Positions 55,393 through 63,657 of a stretch of 64,000 bases of DNA are shown piece after piece. Under the pieces are notes generated by a model. That model saw only the letters and a list, made by a program, of their open reading frames with translations. It made no database searches and had not been told where the DNA came from. Source of the DNA: Streptomyces sp. NRRL F-5630 (GTDB lineage Bacteria > Actinomycetota > Actinomycetes > Streptomycetales > Streptomycetaceae); contig NZ_JOGO01000013.1 in assembly GCF_000719475.1 (NCBI RefSeq), positions 1 through 64,000 on the forward strand, given 5' to 3'. Made by a program: the position numbers and the translations under genes. Position 1 is the stretch's first letter, and every line of letters begins with the position of its first letter.

Positions 55393-55619
55393 GGCGGCGG
55401 TCCGGGCGGGGGAAGTGGGACATTCCAGGGAATCCGGGATTCCGCGGAGAACGCGTCAGTTCCCTTGTGCTGAAGGGGAGACGGCCGTCGGCGCGCGTTG
55501 TCCTGTCCCGCGGGGCGGTCTCGGAGAGCCGGGGGTTTCTCGCCCGGCGCGGCCACCGGCGCGGGACACGTGCGGGTTCCCGGAAAAGGTGACAGGTTCT
55601 GGCGGGATGGGCGTCCACG

Positions 55620-56594
55620 ATGGACGGCATGGACCACATCACGCGGGAACAGCAGCAGTCTGCGGCGGCGGGGGAGCGGCCCCTCGCCGACAGGATCGCC
55701 CTCGTCGCGGGGGCGACGCGCGGGCTCGGCAGGGCGATCGCCGTCGCGCTCGGCGAGGCGGGGGCGACCGTCTACGTGACGGGCCGCACGACCCGTACGC
55801 ACACGAGCGAGGTCGGGCGGCCCCAGGAGACGATCGAGGAGACCGGGGAACTCGTCACGGCCGCCGGGGGTACCGGGATCGCCGTGCCGACCGACCACCT
55901 CGACGAGGAGCGGGCCCGCGCGCTGTTCGCGCGGATCGAGGCGGACCACGGGCGGCTCGACATCCTCGTCAACGACCTGTGGGGCGGCGAACACCTCGTC
56001 GCGGAGCACGTGTTCGGCAAGAAGAGCTGGGAGACGCCGCTCGCGGACGGTCTGCGTATGCTCGATCTCGGCGTCCGCTCGCACGTCATCACGGCGGGCC
56101 TGGCGCTCCCGCTCCTGATCCGCTCCGACGGCCCCGTGCACGTCGAAGTGACGGACGGTACCGCCGAGTTCAACGAGCGGTTCCGGGACAACCTGTACTT
56201 CGACATCGCCAAGACCACCCCGCACCGCATCGCCTTCGCCCTCTCCGAGGAGCTGGCCCCCTTCAACGGGACGGCGCTCAGCGTGAGTCCGGGCTTCCTG
56301 CGCTCCGAGCAGATGCTCTCCTTCTTCGGCGTCACGGAGGAGAACTGGCGCGAAGCCGTCGCCCAGGAACCGCACTTCGCGATCGCCGAGTCCCCCTTCT
56401 ACCTGGCCCGCGGCCTCGCCGCGCTGGCGGCCGACCCCCAGCGCGCCCGCTGGTCGGGCACCTCGGCGTCGAGCGCCGAACTCGCCAGCGCCTACGACCT
56501 GACCGACGTGGACGGCAGCCGCCCGGACTCCTTCGCGTACTTCCGGGACGTGGTGTTCGGGGGGAAGAAGGGGGTGGCGGAGGACTACCGGTAA
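55620..56594 (+). CDS. SDR family oxidoreductase
   Basis: A 324-residue Rossmann protein. The cofactor motif is ALVAGATRGLGRAIAVALGEAGATVYVTGRT (TGxxxGxG as GATRGLG), then DILVNDLWGGEH in place of the usual NNAG. In the catalytic region the sequence reads VHVEVTDGT, with no obvious catalytic Ser, and LYFDIAKTT: counting YxxxK back from K places Phe at the usual Tyr position with a Tyr one residue earlier. So catalysis by the standard tetrad is doubtful. The C-terminus is 60 residues longer than in short SDRs. ATG 55620 or 55629 are both possible starts. Role unknown. Confidence 0.82.
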   Translation: MDGMDHITREQQQSAAAGERPLADRIALVAGATRGLGRAIAVALGEAGATVYVTGRTTRTHTSEVGRPQETIEETGELVTAAGGTGIAVPTDHLDEERARALFARIEADHGRLDILVNDLWGGEHLVAEHVFGKKSWETPLADGLRMLDLGVRSHVITAGLALPLLIRSDGPVHVEVTDGTAEFNERFRDNLYFDIAKTTPHRIAFALSEELAPFNGTALSVSPGFLRSEQMLSFFGVTEENWREAVAQEPHFAIAESPFYLARGLAALAADPQRARWSGTSASSAELASAYDLTDVDGSRPDSFAYFRDVVFGGKKGVAEDYR

Positions 56595-56719
56595 GGCCCG
56601 AAGGGGGGGGCGGTGAGGAGCGGGGCCGCCAGGTGAGGGTGTGGGGGCGCCTGTGGGGCGGGGCGCCCGGTCACCGCCCACTGCCTGGCCGCCCACCGGC
56701 GACCGCCCGCCCCGGCCCG

Positions 56720-57382
56720 TCACCTCCGGAACGGCCCGTCCAGCGCCGCCCACTGGAGCAGCATCACCGTCTTCGCGTCCGCGATGCGGCCGTCGCGGAT
56801 CATCGACAGCGCCTCCGCGAAGGGGAGTTCGAGTACCTCGATGTCCTCTCCCTCCTCCACGAGGCCGCCGCCGGGAGTCACGCGGTCCGCGGGGGTGTAC
56901 GGGGCCGCGTAGAAGTGGAGGCGTTCCGTGACCGAGCCGGGGCTCATGTACGTGTCGTAGACGTGGGTCAGGCGGCCGAGGCGGACGCCGAGTTCCTCCT
57001 CCGCCTCCCGGCGGATCGCCGTCTCCGGGCTGTCCGCGTCGAGCAGGCCGGCCGCCGCTTCGACCAGCATCCCGTCCGGGTGCTCGTTCACGTAGGCCGG
57101 GTAGCGGAACTGACGCGTCAGCAGGACGCGTTGGCGCTCGGCGTCGTACGGGAGGACCACCGCGCCGTCGCCCCTGTCGTACGTCTCGCGCTCCTGGGTC
57201 TGCCAGCGGCCGTCCCTGCGGCGGTACGCGAATCGCGTACGGCGCAGGACGTGCCACCCTTGCGAGGTCAGCGCGACGTCCTCGACCACGACGTCCGGGT
57301 TGCGGTCGAGACCGCGCCCCGCCTGGTCGAGGCCGGTGCGGCCGCGGTGGTCGGGGATCTCGATGCCGGGGCGTTCTGCCAC
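56720..57382 (-). CDS. NUDIX hydrolase
   Basis: A 220-residue Nudix protein similar in layout to ADP-sugar and GDP-mannose pyrophosphatases. A long N-terminal beta region (SQGWHVLRRTRFAYRRRDGRWQTQERETYDRGDGAVVLPYDAERQRVLLTRQFRYPAYV) leads into the Nudix box AAGLLDADSPETAIRREAEEELGVRL. The REAEEELG part is intact; the first Glu of the consensus (Gx5E) is replaced by Ser. The C-terminal LHFYAAPYTPADRV and VLELPFAEALSMIRDGRIADAKT fit the ADPRase/NudK branch. The start is GTG 57382 with AGGAG nine bases upstream. Divergent from the DeoR gene, 81 bases between starts. Confidence 0.9.
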   Translation of the reverse strand: MAERPGIEIPDHRGRTGLDQAGRGLDRNPDVVVEDVALTSQGWHVLRRTRFAYRRRDGRWQTQERETYDRGDGAVVLPYDAERQRVLLTRQFRYPAYVNEHPDGMLVEAAAGLLDADSPETAIRREAEEELGVRLGRLTHVYDTYMSPGSVTERLHFYAAPYTPADRVTPGGGLVEEGEDIEVLELPFAEALSMIRDGRIADAKTVMLLQWAALDGPFRR

Positions 57383-57463
57383 GGTGGCTCCTGGGAGTGC
57401 GTCGGAAGGGCGGACGAGCGGTAGACTACGCGCAGGAACGTGCAAGAGCAGGAGAGAATGTGG

Positions 57464-58222
57464 ATGCTTGCCGCTGAACGCCGCGATCACCTCCTCGGTC
57501 TGCTGACGAACGAGGGCAAGGTCATCGCGAAGGACGTCGCCGCGGACCTGGGTATCTCCGAGGACAGCGTGCGCCGCGACCTCCGCGACCTTGCCGCCGA
57601 GGGCCTGTGCCAACGCGTGTACGGGGGTGCCCTTCCCGTCTCGCCCGCCGTCGCCGGCTACACCGCGCGGCAGGCCGTCGCCCCGGACGGCAAGCGAAAA
57701 GTCGCCGCGCTCGCCGCGAAGCTCATCCGCCCTGGTGGCGCGGTCATCCTCGACGGCGGCACGACCGCCCTCGCGCTCGCCCGCGCCCTCCCGCACGAAC
57801 TGCCCTGCACGGTCATCACGCACAGCCCCACGATCGCCGCCGCGCTCCTCGACCACCCGCGCGCTGAACTCTTCCTCCTCGGTGGCCGTCTCTTCAAGCA
57901 CTCGGCGGTCACGTGCGGCGCCGCCGCCGTCGAGGCCGCGCAGAACGTCTCGGCCGACCTGTGCCTGCTCGGCGTCACCGGGGTCCATCCCGAGGTCGGC
58001 CTCACGACGGGCGACGCCGACGAGGCGGCCATGAAGCGCGCCCTCGCCTCGCGCGCCGCCGAGACCTACATCCTCGCCTCCTCCGAGAAGATCGGCACGG
58101 CCTCCCGCTTCCGCGTCCTGCCCTGGCAGAAGATCACCGGACTCATCACGGACGCCGCCCCCACCGACCCCGTGCTCGCCCGGCTCACGGGCCTGGGAGT
58201 GGAGATCCTGCGAGCGGGCTGA
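57464..58222 (+). CDS. DeoR/GlpR family transcriptional regulator
   Basis: A 252-residue repressor of the DeoR type. The N-terminal winged helix contains ERRDHLLGLLTNEGKVIAKDVAADLGISEDSVRRDLRDLAAEGLCQRVYGGAL, the standard family signature. The C-terminal sugar-phosphate-binding domain has AVILDGGTTALALARALP, AELFLLGGRLFKHSAVTCGAAAVEA and LTTGDADEAAMKRALASRAAETYILASSEKIG. ATG 57464 is placed with GGAG nine bases before; ATG 57458 and GTG 57440 are in-frame alternatives. It is transcribed divergently from the Nudix gene, a possible target. DeoR effectors are usually phosphorylated sugars; none is indicated. Confidence 0.9.
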   Translation: MLAAERRDHLLGLLTNEGKVIAKDVAADLGISEDSVRRDLRDLAAEGLCQRVYGGALPVSPAVAGYTARQAVAPDGKRKVAALAAKLIRPGGAVILDGGTTALALARALPHELPCTVITHSPTIAAALLDHPRAELFLLGGRLFKHSAVTCGAAAVEAAQNVSADLCLLGVTGVHPEVGLTTGDADEAAMKRALASRAAETYILASSEKIGTASRFRVLPWQKITGLITDAAPTDPVLARLTGLGVEILRAG

Positions 58223-58326
58223 GGGCGGGGAGTGGCGGCACGGATTCCGAGTGGAGGTGCGGGTGCGGCTGCGGGTGGCGCTCGGTGCCAGGCGTTCGCG
58301 GTGGTGAGCGGGGGCGGGGGACGGAT

Positions 58327-59130
58327 TCAGCCGGTCTCGGTGTGGAGCTGGCGGTTGCGGTAGCGGCCGGGGGTCTCGCCGACGAGGGCGGTGAACGCCT
58401 CGATGAAACTCGTCGCGTTGGCCCAGCCGCAGGCGAGAGCGGTGTCGGTGACGGACTTCCCCGCCGCGAGCCGGGCGAGCGCGTGGTGGACACGCAGTTG
58501 CGTGCGCCACTGGTGGAAACTCATCCGCAGTTCCTGCCCGAAGAGCCGGCTGAGCGTCCGCTCGCTCGCCCCGACCCGCGTGCCCAGTTCGGCGAGCGTC
58601 TGCTGGTTGGCGGGGTCGGCGTAGAGGATGCCGGTCAGCGCCCGCAGCCGGTCGTCGGCCGGCTCGGGCAGGTGGAGCGGCTGCTCGGGCGCCGCGGTGA
58701 GCTCGTCGACGACGACCGCCTGGAGCCGGTCGACCGCCTCCGGTGTCCGGCCGCAGGGCTCCGCCTCCGCCGCCCGCCCGCCCGGGCCCGCCTCCTCCGC
58801 CGTGAGCGCGAGCAGGGCCTCGCGGGCGAGCGCGGAGACGGTCAGCACGGCCGGATGCGCGGGAAGCCGGGCGGCGAGCGCGTCGAACAGGAAGAGGATT
58901 CGCATGTCCGCGTCGCCGTGCGCGGTGTGGTGGTGCGCGAAGGCCGCGGGGGTCCACGCCACCCGGGTCGGCGGGGCGATCCACGTACCGCCTGAGGTGG
59001 TCACCGAGAGCACGCCGGTGGCCGGATAGACCAGGTGACCGTGGTCGTGGGCGTGGGTGGGCAGCCGCTGCCCGTGCGCCAGGACGATGCGGCCGCGTTC
59101 CACGGGATGAAGATGGCGGGTTTCCCTCAT
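58327..59130 (-). CDS. AraC family transcriptional regulator (NimR-like)
   Basis: A 267-residue activator with an N-terminal cupin-like sensor (VLAHGQRLPTHAHDHGHLVYPATGVLSV, then WIAPPTRVAWTPAAFAHHHTAHGDADMRILFLF) and a C-terminal double HTH (DPANQQTLAELGTRVGASERTLSRLFGQELRMSFHQWRTQLRVHHALARLAAGKSVTDTALACGWANATSFIEAFTALVGETPGRYR). I placed the start at ATG 59130. It is divergent from an MFS gene with 55 bases between, the arrangement of NimR/NimT (YeaM/YeaN) in Escherichia coli, where the AraC protein controls the exporter. The short gap contains an ATAGG-N7-CCTAT repeat. Confidence 0.9.
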   Translation of the reverse strand: MRETRHLHPVERGRIVLAHGQRLPTHAHDHGHLVYPATGVLSVTTSGGTWIAPPTRVAWTPAAFAHHHTAHGDADMRILFLFDALAARLPAHPAVLTVSALAREALLALTAEEAGPGGRAAEAEPCGRTPEAVDRLQAVVVDELTAAPEQPLHLPEPADDRLRALTGILYADPANQQTLAELGTRVGASERTLSRLFGQELRMSFHQWRTQLRVHHALARLAAGKSVTDTALACGWANATSFIEAFTALVGETPGRYRNRQLHTETG

Positions 59131-59145
59131 AGGTTGGCATCCTAT
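59129..59145. promoter_or_regulatory. Inverted repeat between the AraC and MFS genes
   Basis: ATAGG-N7-CCTAT (59129-59145) overlaps the AraC start codon and lies 40 bases before the MFS start. In NimR/NimT the regulator binds within the short shared intergenic region. A candidate site only. Confidence 0.4.
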
Positions 59146-59185
59146 CGGTAGTCCGCCGTGCGGGCCTCGCCGGAGAGTGGACGGC

Positions 59186-60472
59186 ATGAACAGCCCAGTG
59201 ACCTCTCAGGCCCCGGTGGCGTCCCTTTCGGCGCCCCGGGAGCCGTCCCTCCCCGGTCCGGCCGGGGCGCGCACCGTGCGCGCCGCGGTCGCGTTCGGAC
59301 TGGCCGCGCTGAACCTGCGCGTCGCCGTCGCGTCCCTTTCCCCCGTCCTGCGGGAGGTGCGGCACGACGAACACCTCTCGTCGTTCGGCGCCGGAGCCCT
59401 CTCGACGGTGCCGGTCGTCTGCTTCGGGGCCTTCGCGTACCTCGCGCCCCGGCTCACCCGCCGCTTCGGTCCCCACCGCCTGCTGTGGTGGGCCCTGCTC
59501 GCCATGGCCGGTGGCATCGTGCTGCGCTCGGTCCCGGGGGTGTTCGCCCTGTTCGGCGGGACCCTGATCGCCGGGGCGGCGATCGCGGTCGGCAACGTCC
59601 TCATGCCCCAGCTCATCAAGCACGACTTCGCCGGCCGCGCCGGGCTGATGCTCGCCTGCTACTCCCTGGCCCTGTCCGGCGGAGCCGCGCTCGCCGCGGG
59701 CGTGGTCGTCCCGCTGGAGTCGGCCACCGGCTGGGGCTGGCGGCAGGTGCTCGCGCTGATGGCGATCCCGGCCCTCGTCGCCGCCCTGGCCTGGCTCCCC
59801 GAACTGCGCCTGCCGGAGCGGCGTTCCGCGAACCGCCGACGACAGGGGCCGGTGGAGCGGGGCGGAGCCGACGCCGCCGCCCCCACGCTCAGGGCGCTGT
59901 GGCGCGACCGCACCGCCTGGGCGGTGACCCTCTACATGGGCCTCCAGTCCCTCGGCTACTACGCGATCCTCTCCTGGCTGCCGACGCTCCTCCAGGACCA
60001 CGGCATGAGCGACAGCCAGGCCGGATGGATGCTCTCCTTCTCCAGCTTCCCCGGCATGGTCGCGTCCTTCGCGGCGCCCTGGTTGCAGCACCGGCTGCGC
60101 CCGGCCTTCCTCGCGCCGCTGGTGGGCGCCCTGCTGTGCGCGGCCGGTTTCGTCGGCCTGCTCACGTCCCCCGTGTCGGGCGCCTACCTCTGGATGACCC
60201 TCCTCGGACTGGGGCAGGGCCTCGCCATCGGCCTCGCCCTCGGCTACATCGTCGCCCGCTCGCCCGACGCGCACCACACGGGCCAGCTCTCGACGATGGC
60301 GCAGGGCGCGGGCTACCTCATCGCCTGCCTCGGCCCGCTCGGTCTCGGCCTGCTGCACTCCGTGAGCGGGGGATGGTCGCTGCCGATCGCGGTGCTGCTC
60401 GCCCTGCTCGTCGTGCAGACCGCCACAGCCTTCGGCGCGAGCCGCGACCGCCACGTCCTGGAGTCCTCCTGA
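59186..60472 (+). CDS. MFS transporter, CynX/NimT type
   Basis: A 428-residue major facilitator with 12 predicted helices. It begins with a 30-residue Pro/Ser-rich cytoplasmic segment, then VRAAVAFGLAALNLRVAVASLSPVLREVR, where the N-L-R with following SPV pattern is the mark of the CynX/NimT group (LRxxxxSxxPVL). Other segments such as FAYLAPRLTRRFGPHRLLW and GQGLAIGLALGYIVARSPDAHHTGQLSTMAQGAGYLIA fit the group. ATG 59186, with GGAGAG nine bases upstream. It is divergent from the AraC gene. Members export nitroimidazole, cyanate or unknown solutes; the substrate here is unknown. Confidence 0.9.
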   Translation: MNSPVTSQAPVASLSAPREPSLPGPAGARTVRAAVAFGLAALNLRVAVASLSPVLREVRHDEHLSSFGAGALSTVPVVCFGAFAYLAPRLTRRFGPHRLLWWALLAMAGGIVLRSVPGVFALFGGTLIAGAAIAVGNVLMPQLIKHDFAGRAGLMLACYSLALSGGAALAAGVVVPLESATGWGWRQVLALMAIPALVAALAWLPELRLPERRSANRRRQGPVERGGADAAAPTLRALWRDRTAWAVTLYMGLQSLGYYAILSWLPTLLQDHGMSDSQAGWMLSFSSFPGMVASFAAPWLQHRLRPAFLAPLVGALLCAAGFVGLLTSPVSGAYLWMTLLGLGQGLAIGLALGYIVARSPDAHHTGQLSTMAQGAGYLIACLGPLGLGLLHSVSGGWSLPIAVLLALLVVQTATAFGASRDRHVLESS

Positions 60473-60692
60473 GGAACCGGGGGCTCGGGGGGTAGTGAAG
60501 AGCCGGAACAAGCGGGGGACTTGTGTTCCGAAGGGGCGCGTCCGCCGGAACACGCGGCAGGGCCGCCCGTCTCCTCGCGATCCACGCGAACCCGTCGAGC
60601 GGTCTCCTGCCCCGGCGGGAGTGGCCCCGGGGCACCGCCCCGCCGCCTCCCCGCACGGGGGCTCCCGGTCCGCCGGGACCCCCGTTCCGCCT

Positions 60693-61133
60693 CTACACGT
60701 CGTGCCGTTCCCGCCCCGCCTCCAGCTCGGCGAGCTTCTGGAACTCGCCCAGGTCGTAGTTGGCGAGCGTCGAATCGAGATTGGTGAGGGCCCCGACGCG
60801 CTCGACGAAGCCCTCGGGCTCGTACTCGATCTGGAGCGTGACGCGGCTCTCCGTGGCGCTCAGCCGGTGGAAGGTGACCACCCCGGCGTGGTGCACGCCC
60901 TCGATCGTGCGCCAGGCGATGCGCTCGCCCGGGACGACCTCGGTCAGCTCGGCGACGAACTCCTTGTCCACGCCGGGCAGGGCGAGTTGCCAGACGAAGG
61001 TCACCTCGTCGGTGCGCTGGACGTGCTTGACGTGGCTGAGGAAGTCGGGCCAGCGCTCCACGTCCTCCCACAGCGCCCAGCTCACCGCCACCGGGGCCTT
61101 GATGTCGACAGCTTCGAGCAGAGAGGACGCCAT
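60693..61133 (-). CDS. SRPBCC family protein
   Basis: A 146-residue START/Bet v 1-type protein. The N-terminal VDIKAPVAVSWALWEDVERWPDFLSHVKHVQRTD is the standard SRPBCC start with the first helix and a WPxF motif. A seven-strand curved sheet follows (VTFVWQLALPGV, ERIAWRTIEGVHHAGVVTFHRL, SRVTLQIEYEPEGFVERVG) and the long C-terminal helix is LANYDLGEFQKLAELEAGR. Such proteins bind lipophilic molecules; in Streptomyces some are polyketide cyclases or envelope-related. ATG 61133. Downstream of the TetR and SDR genes on the same strand, with a 96-base gap, so it may belong to the same unit. Confidence 0.85.
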   Translation of the reverse strand: MASSLLEAVDIKAPVAVSWALWEDVERWPDFLSHVKHVQRTDEVTFVWQLALPGVDKEFVAELTEVVPGERIAWRTIEGVHHAGVVTFHRLSATESRVTLQIEYEPEGFVERVGALTNLDSTLANYDLGEFQKLAELEAGRERHDV

Positions 61134-61229
61134 GGGGAACTCCTTGTTCGCGGGGAGGGCCGGTCGGCCGCTCCCCGCGCGCGTACCCCGTCCCGCCCGG
61201 AACTTTCCGGGGCGTTCCTCGCCTCCTGC

Positions 61230-61844
61230 TCAGGGCGCCAGACCGGCGCTGGTCAGCCAGATGTGGGCGCATGTCGCCGACGCGTCCTGGAGCTTCTCGC
61301 CGGATTCCTGTGAGGCGTGGTAGAAGGTCCGCTCGATCATCCAGCACAGGGCGCGTGCCATCGCTGATGCCTGGTCGGGCGCGGTACCCGCCTGGATTCC
61401 GGCGCGTTCGAGTACGGCGGTGATGGCCGCGATGAACAGGTCGGCCGTGTGGTTCCACAGCTCGCCGATCTCCGGCACGGTCAACGACAGGTCGATCGCC
61501 GTGCGCATGACCAGGCCGTGCTCGTTCCACAGCTCGACCGTGCGCCCCATGGCTGCCGCGATGGCCCGGCGGGGCTCGTCGGCCTCAGCGGTGGCCCTCG
61601 ACCGCTCCCACAGGTGCGCGACGGTCCGGGCCACGAGTGCCGTGACCACTTCCTGCTTGGAGCCGTAGTAGAAGTACAGCGCGCCGCGGGTGATGCCGGC
61701 GCCCTGGGCGATGTCGCCGACGGTCATGGCGTCGTAGCCCTTGCGCGCGAGCAGGGATTCGCAGGTGTCGAGGATGGCCCGCTCCCGGACATCGCCCTTG
61801 CGCTCGGTGGCGCGACGGCTCCGCGCGGGCTGGTGACCGGGCAT
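61230..61844 (-). CDS. TetR family transcriptional regulator
   Basis: A 204-residue repressor with an N-terminal TetR HTH: ERAILDTCESLLARKGYDAMTVGDIAQGAGITRGALYFYYGSKQEVVTALV is complete, with YFYYGSK typical. The C-terminal ligand domain is helical and resembles the QacR/AcrR-like type (SLTVPEIGELWNHTADLFIAAITAVLERAGIQAG). The ATG at 61844 overlaps the last base of the SDR stop codon, so the two are translationally coupled in the order SDR-TetR. Two candidate operators lie upstream of the SDR gene. It probably represses its own operon and perhaps the divergent, now truncated, MFS gene. Confidence 0.92.
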   Translation of the reverse strand: MPGHQPARSRRATERKGDVRERAILDTCESLLARKGYDAMTVGDIAQGAGITRGALYFYYGSKQEVVTALVARTVAHLWERSRATAEADEPRRAIAAAMGRTVELWNEHGLVMRTAIDLSLTVPEIGELWNHTADLFIAAITAVLERAGIQAGTAPDQASAMARALCWMIERTFYHASQESGEKLQDASATCAHIWLTSAGLAP

Positions 61845-62692
61845 CAGAGCTGCGCGCCGTCGGCGAAGTCGGTCGTGCGGGAGAGCGCCTCCCAGGCGCG
61901 GATGTCCTCGTCCACGGCCGTGCGGGCGGCGGTCACCAGTCGCAGCGCGTCCGAACCCAGGAGGAGGTGGGCGGGCGGCTGCTCGACCGAGGCGATGTGC
62001 ACGAGGGCTTCCCCGGCCTTGGCCGGATTGCCCAGCTGGTTGCCGCTGGCCTTCTGCCGCGCTTCGCGGATGGGGCCGAACAGCGCGTCGTAGTCGTCGA
62101 CGGTCCGCGCGGCGCGTGTCATGGACCGTCCGGCCCAGTCGGTGCGGAAGGAGCCGGGCTCGATCGCCGTCACGTGGATGCCGAACTGCGCGACCTCCTT
62201 GCCCAGCGCCTCCAGGATGCCTTCCAGAGCGAACTTGCTGCCGCAGTAGGCGGACATGCCGGGCACGGCCATGAGCCCGCCCATGGAGGTGACGGCCATC
62301 AGGTGTCCGCGGCGACGCCGGCGCATGGGGGGCAGCGCCGCCCGCAGCGTGGCCACCGCCCCGAACACGTTGACCTCGAACTGCCGCCGCACCTCGGCCA
62401 GCGGGGTTTCCTCGAAGGTGCCCTCCAGGCCGTAGCCCGCGTTGGCGACGACGACGTCCAGCGGGCCGACGCTCTGCTCCACCTCCGCGAGCACCCCGTG
62501 GACGGCGTCATCGTCCGTCACGTCCAGCAGGCGCCCGTGAGCGTCGCCGGGCCTGAGTTCCTCGAAGGCCCGCAGGTCCTTCTCGGAACGGACTGTGCCG
62601 ACGACGGTGTGCCCCGCGGCCAGGGCGGCCTCGGCGAAGGCACGCCCGAGGCCCGTGCTGACGCCGGTGATGAGCCAGTTCTGCTTCCGCAC
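61844..62692 (-). CDS. Short-chain dehydrogenase/reductase
   Basis: A 282-residue classical SDR. The cofactor motif is WLITGVSTGLGRAFAEAALAAGH (TGxxxGLG), then DVVVANAGYGLEG (NAG), MAVTSMGGLMAVPGMSAYCGSKFALEGILEAL, with the catalytic Ser, Tyr and Lys (YCGSK), and IEPGSFRTDW. All catalytic residues are present. The arrangement of residues and length resemble the oxidoreductases often regulated by TetR partners. The ATG at 62692 is near CAGAGAGG. The TetR gene overlaps its stop. Substrate unknown. Confidence 0.92.
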   Translation of the reverse strand: MRKQNWLITGVSTGLGRAFAEAALAAGHTVVGTVRSEKDLRAFEELRPGDAHGRLLDVTDDDAVHGVLAEVEQSVGPLDVVVANAGYGLEGTFEETPLAEVRRQFEVNVFGAVATLRAALPPMRRRRRGHLMAVTSMGGLMAVPGMSAYCGSKFALEGILEALGKEVAQFGIHVTAIEPGSFRTDWAGRSMTRAARTVDDYDALFGPIREARQKASGNQLGNPAKAGEALVHIASVEQPPAHLLLGSDALRLVTAARTAVDEDIRAWEALSRTTDFADGAQL

Positions 62693-62745
62693 TGTTCCTC
62701 CAGAGAGGTCTTGCGAGGAGCCGGAGCGCTCCTGGCGCCCAAAAT

Positions 62746-62781
62746 TCTACACGGTGTCGATTTTTGCCGTCACGGTGTCGA
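62746..62781. promoter_or_regulatory. Two phased operator candidates before the SDR-TetR operon
   Basis: TCTACACGGTGTCGA (62746-62760) is a near-perfect odd palindrome (TC-N-ACAC-G-GTGT-N-GA). A related GTCACGGTGTCGA (62769-62781) follows; the two centres (62753 and 62774) are 21 bases, two helical turns, apart. They lie about 55 bases upstream of the SDR start, and the interval is shared with the truncated MFS gene. The spacing and symmetry suit TetR dimers. Binding is inferred. Confidence 0.6.
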
Positions 62782-62790
62782 TTCCGGGCT

Positions 62791-63270
62791 CACCGGATGG
62801 GGCGCTCGCGGGGAGGAGCGCTCAAGGCAGCCTTGGCCTGGGCCGGCTCCTCCTGGGTGCAGGGGCGTCTGCTGGAGCATTACCCCCGCCACCGCTTGGT
62901 TGTGGCCGGCGCACTGGCGCAGGCAGCGGCAGTCGCCCTCGCGGTGGCCGGGACGCTTTCCGCAACGCCCGCGTACACCGCGGCATCGGCGATGGTCGTC
63001 GTGGCGATCGGCATGGGCATGTACGCCCCATCCCTCACCGCGCTGTCGCTCACTCACAGCCCACCCGGTCGGCAGGGCTACGCCGGCAGCGCGATGCAGA
63101 CCAGCCAGAACCTTGGCCAGATAACGGTGTTGGGCCTCTCCTCCGCCTTGCTCAACGCCTGCCTCGGCGTCGGCTCGACCGATACCCTCGGCTACAGCGC
63201 CGCCTTCGGGGTGCTGCTCGCACCGTGCACCCTGGCGGCTCTGCTCGCCACCCGCGCGCGCAGCACCTGA
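62791..63270 (+). pseudogene. C-terminal fragment of an MFS transporter
   Basis: From about RSRGGALKAALAWAGSSWVQGRLLEHYPRHRLVVAGALAQAAAVALAVAGTL this reads as the second half of a drug-efflux-type MFS protein (around TM8 onward): ASAMVVVAIGMGMYAPSLTALSL, QGYAGSAMQTSQNLGQITVLGLSSALLNACLG, YSAAFGVLLAPCTLAALLATRA. The N-terminal half with motif A is missing; upstream is the SDR operator region rather than coding sequence. Roughly 155 residues remain with five or six TM helices. Probably truncated by deletion or by the activity of the nearby IS. Confidence 0.78.
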
Positions 63271-63360
63271 GTCCCTGCCTCTCCCGGCAGTGCCGTCAGT
63301 TGTCCTCGGCGTCAGCGAGTCAGACGGGCACCGCCTGCCTCCGAAAACGGTCGACAAACG

Positions 63361-63567
63361 CTGTCCGTAAAGAGGCTCTGGCTCAACTTCCTTGCCGCCG
63401 GTATCGACCGTGATCGCGACGCCGTGATCGCCGGCCTCACTTTGCCCCGGAGTTTCGGCGTCGGCACGTCAACCGGAAGAAGATGCTCAGGCGGCAGATG
63501 TTCGGCCGGGCCGGCTTCGCTCCTGCGGAAAAGAGGTCTCCTGGCCAGGAGACCACACCCGCCCATA
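63361..63567 (+). pseudogene. ISL3-type transposase remnant
   Basis: In one frame: LNFLAAGIDRDRDAVIAGLTLP (63382 on), matching the C-terminal catalytic region of ISL3 family transposases (G-RDxDAV-AGLTLP). In a second frame from about 63460: RHVNRKKMLRRQMFGRAGFA, matching the family VNRxKxxKRQMxGRA(G/N)F motif. Then the first frame resumes with LLRKRGLLA. So two compensating frameshifts have occurred. Only the last 60 or so residues of the transposase survive; no terminal inverted repeats are evident. It shows that this end of the window has had IS activity. Confidence 0.65.
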
Positions 63568-63657
63568 GCGCTCGTAACACGAACATGTGCGGGTCTTCTT
63601 GAGGCGTCTCCAGCAGATCAGGCTGCGGGCGAGGGAGACGAAGGTGTGGTGTAGATA

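Noticed and set aside
57383..60553. Extension of the Nudix frame far upstream on the minus strand
   Set aside because: The frame stays open through the DeoR, AraC and MFS genes by GC bias. The start at GTG 57382 has a good ribosome binding site and fits the family length.
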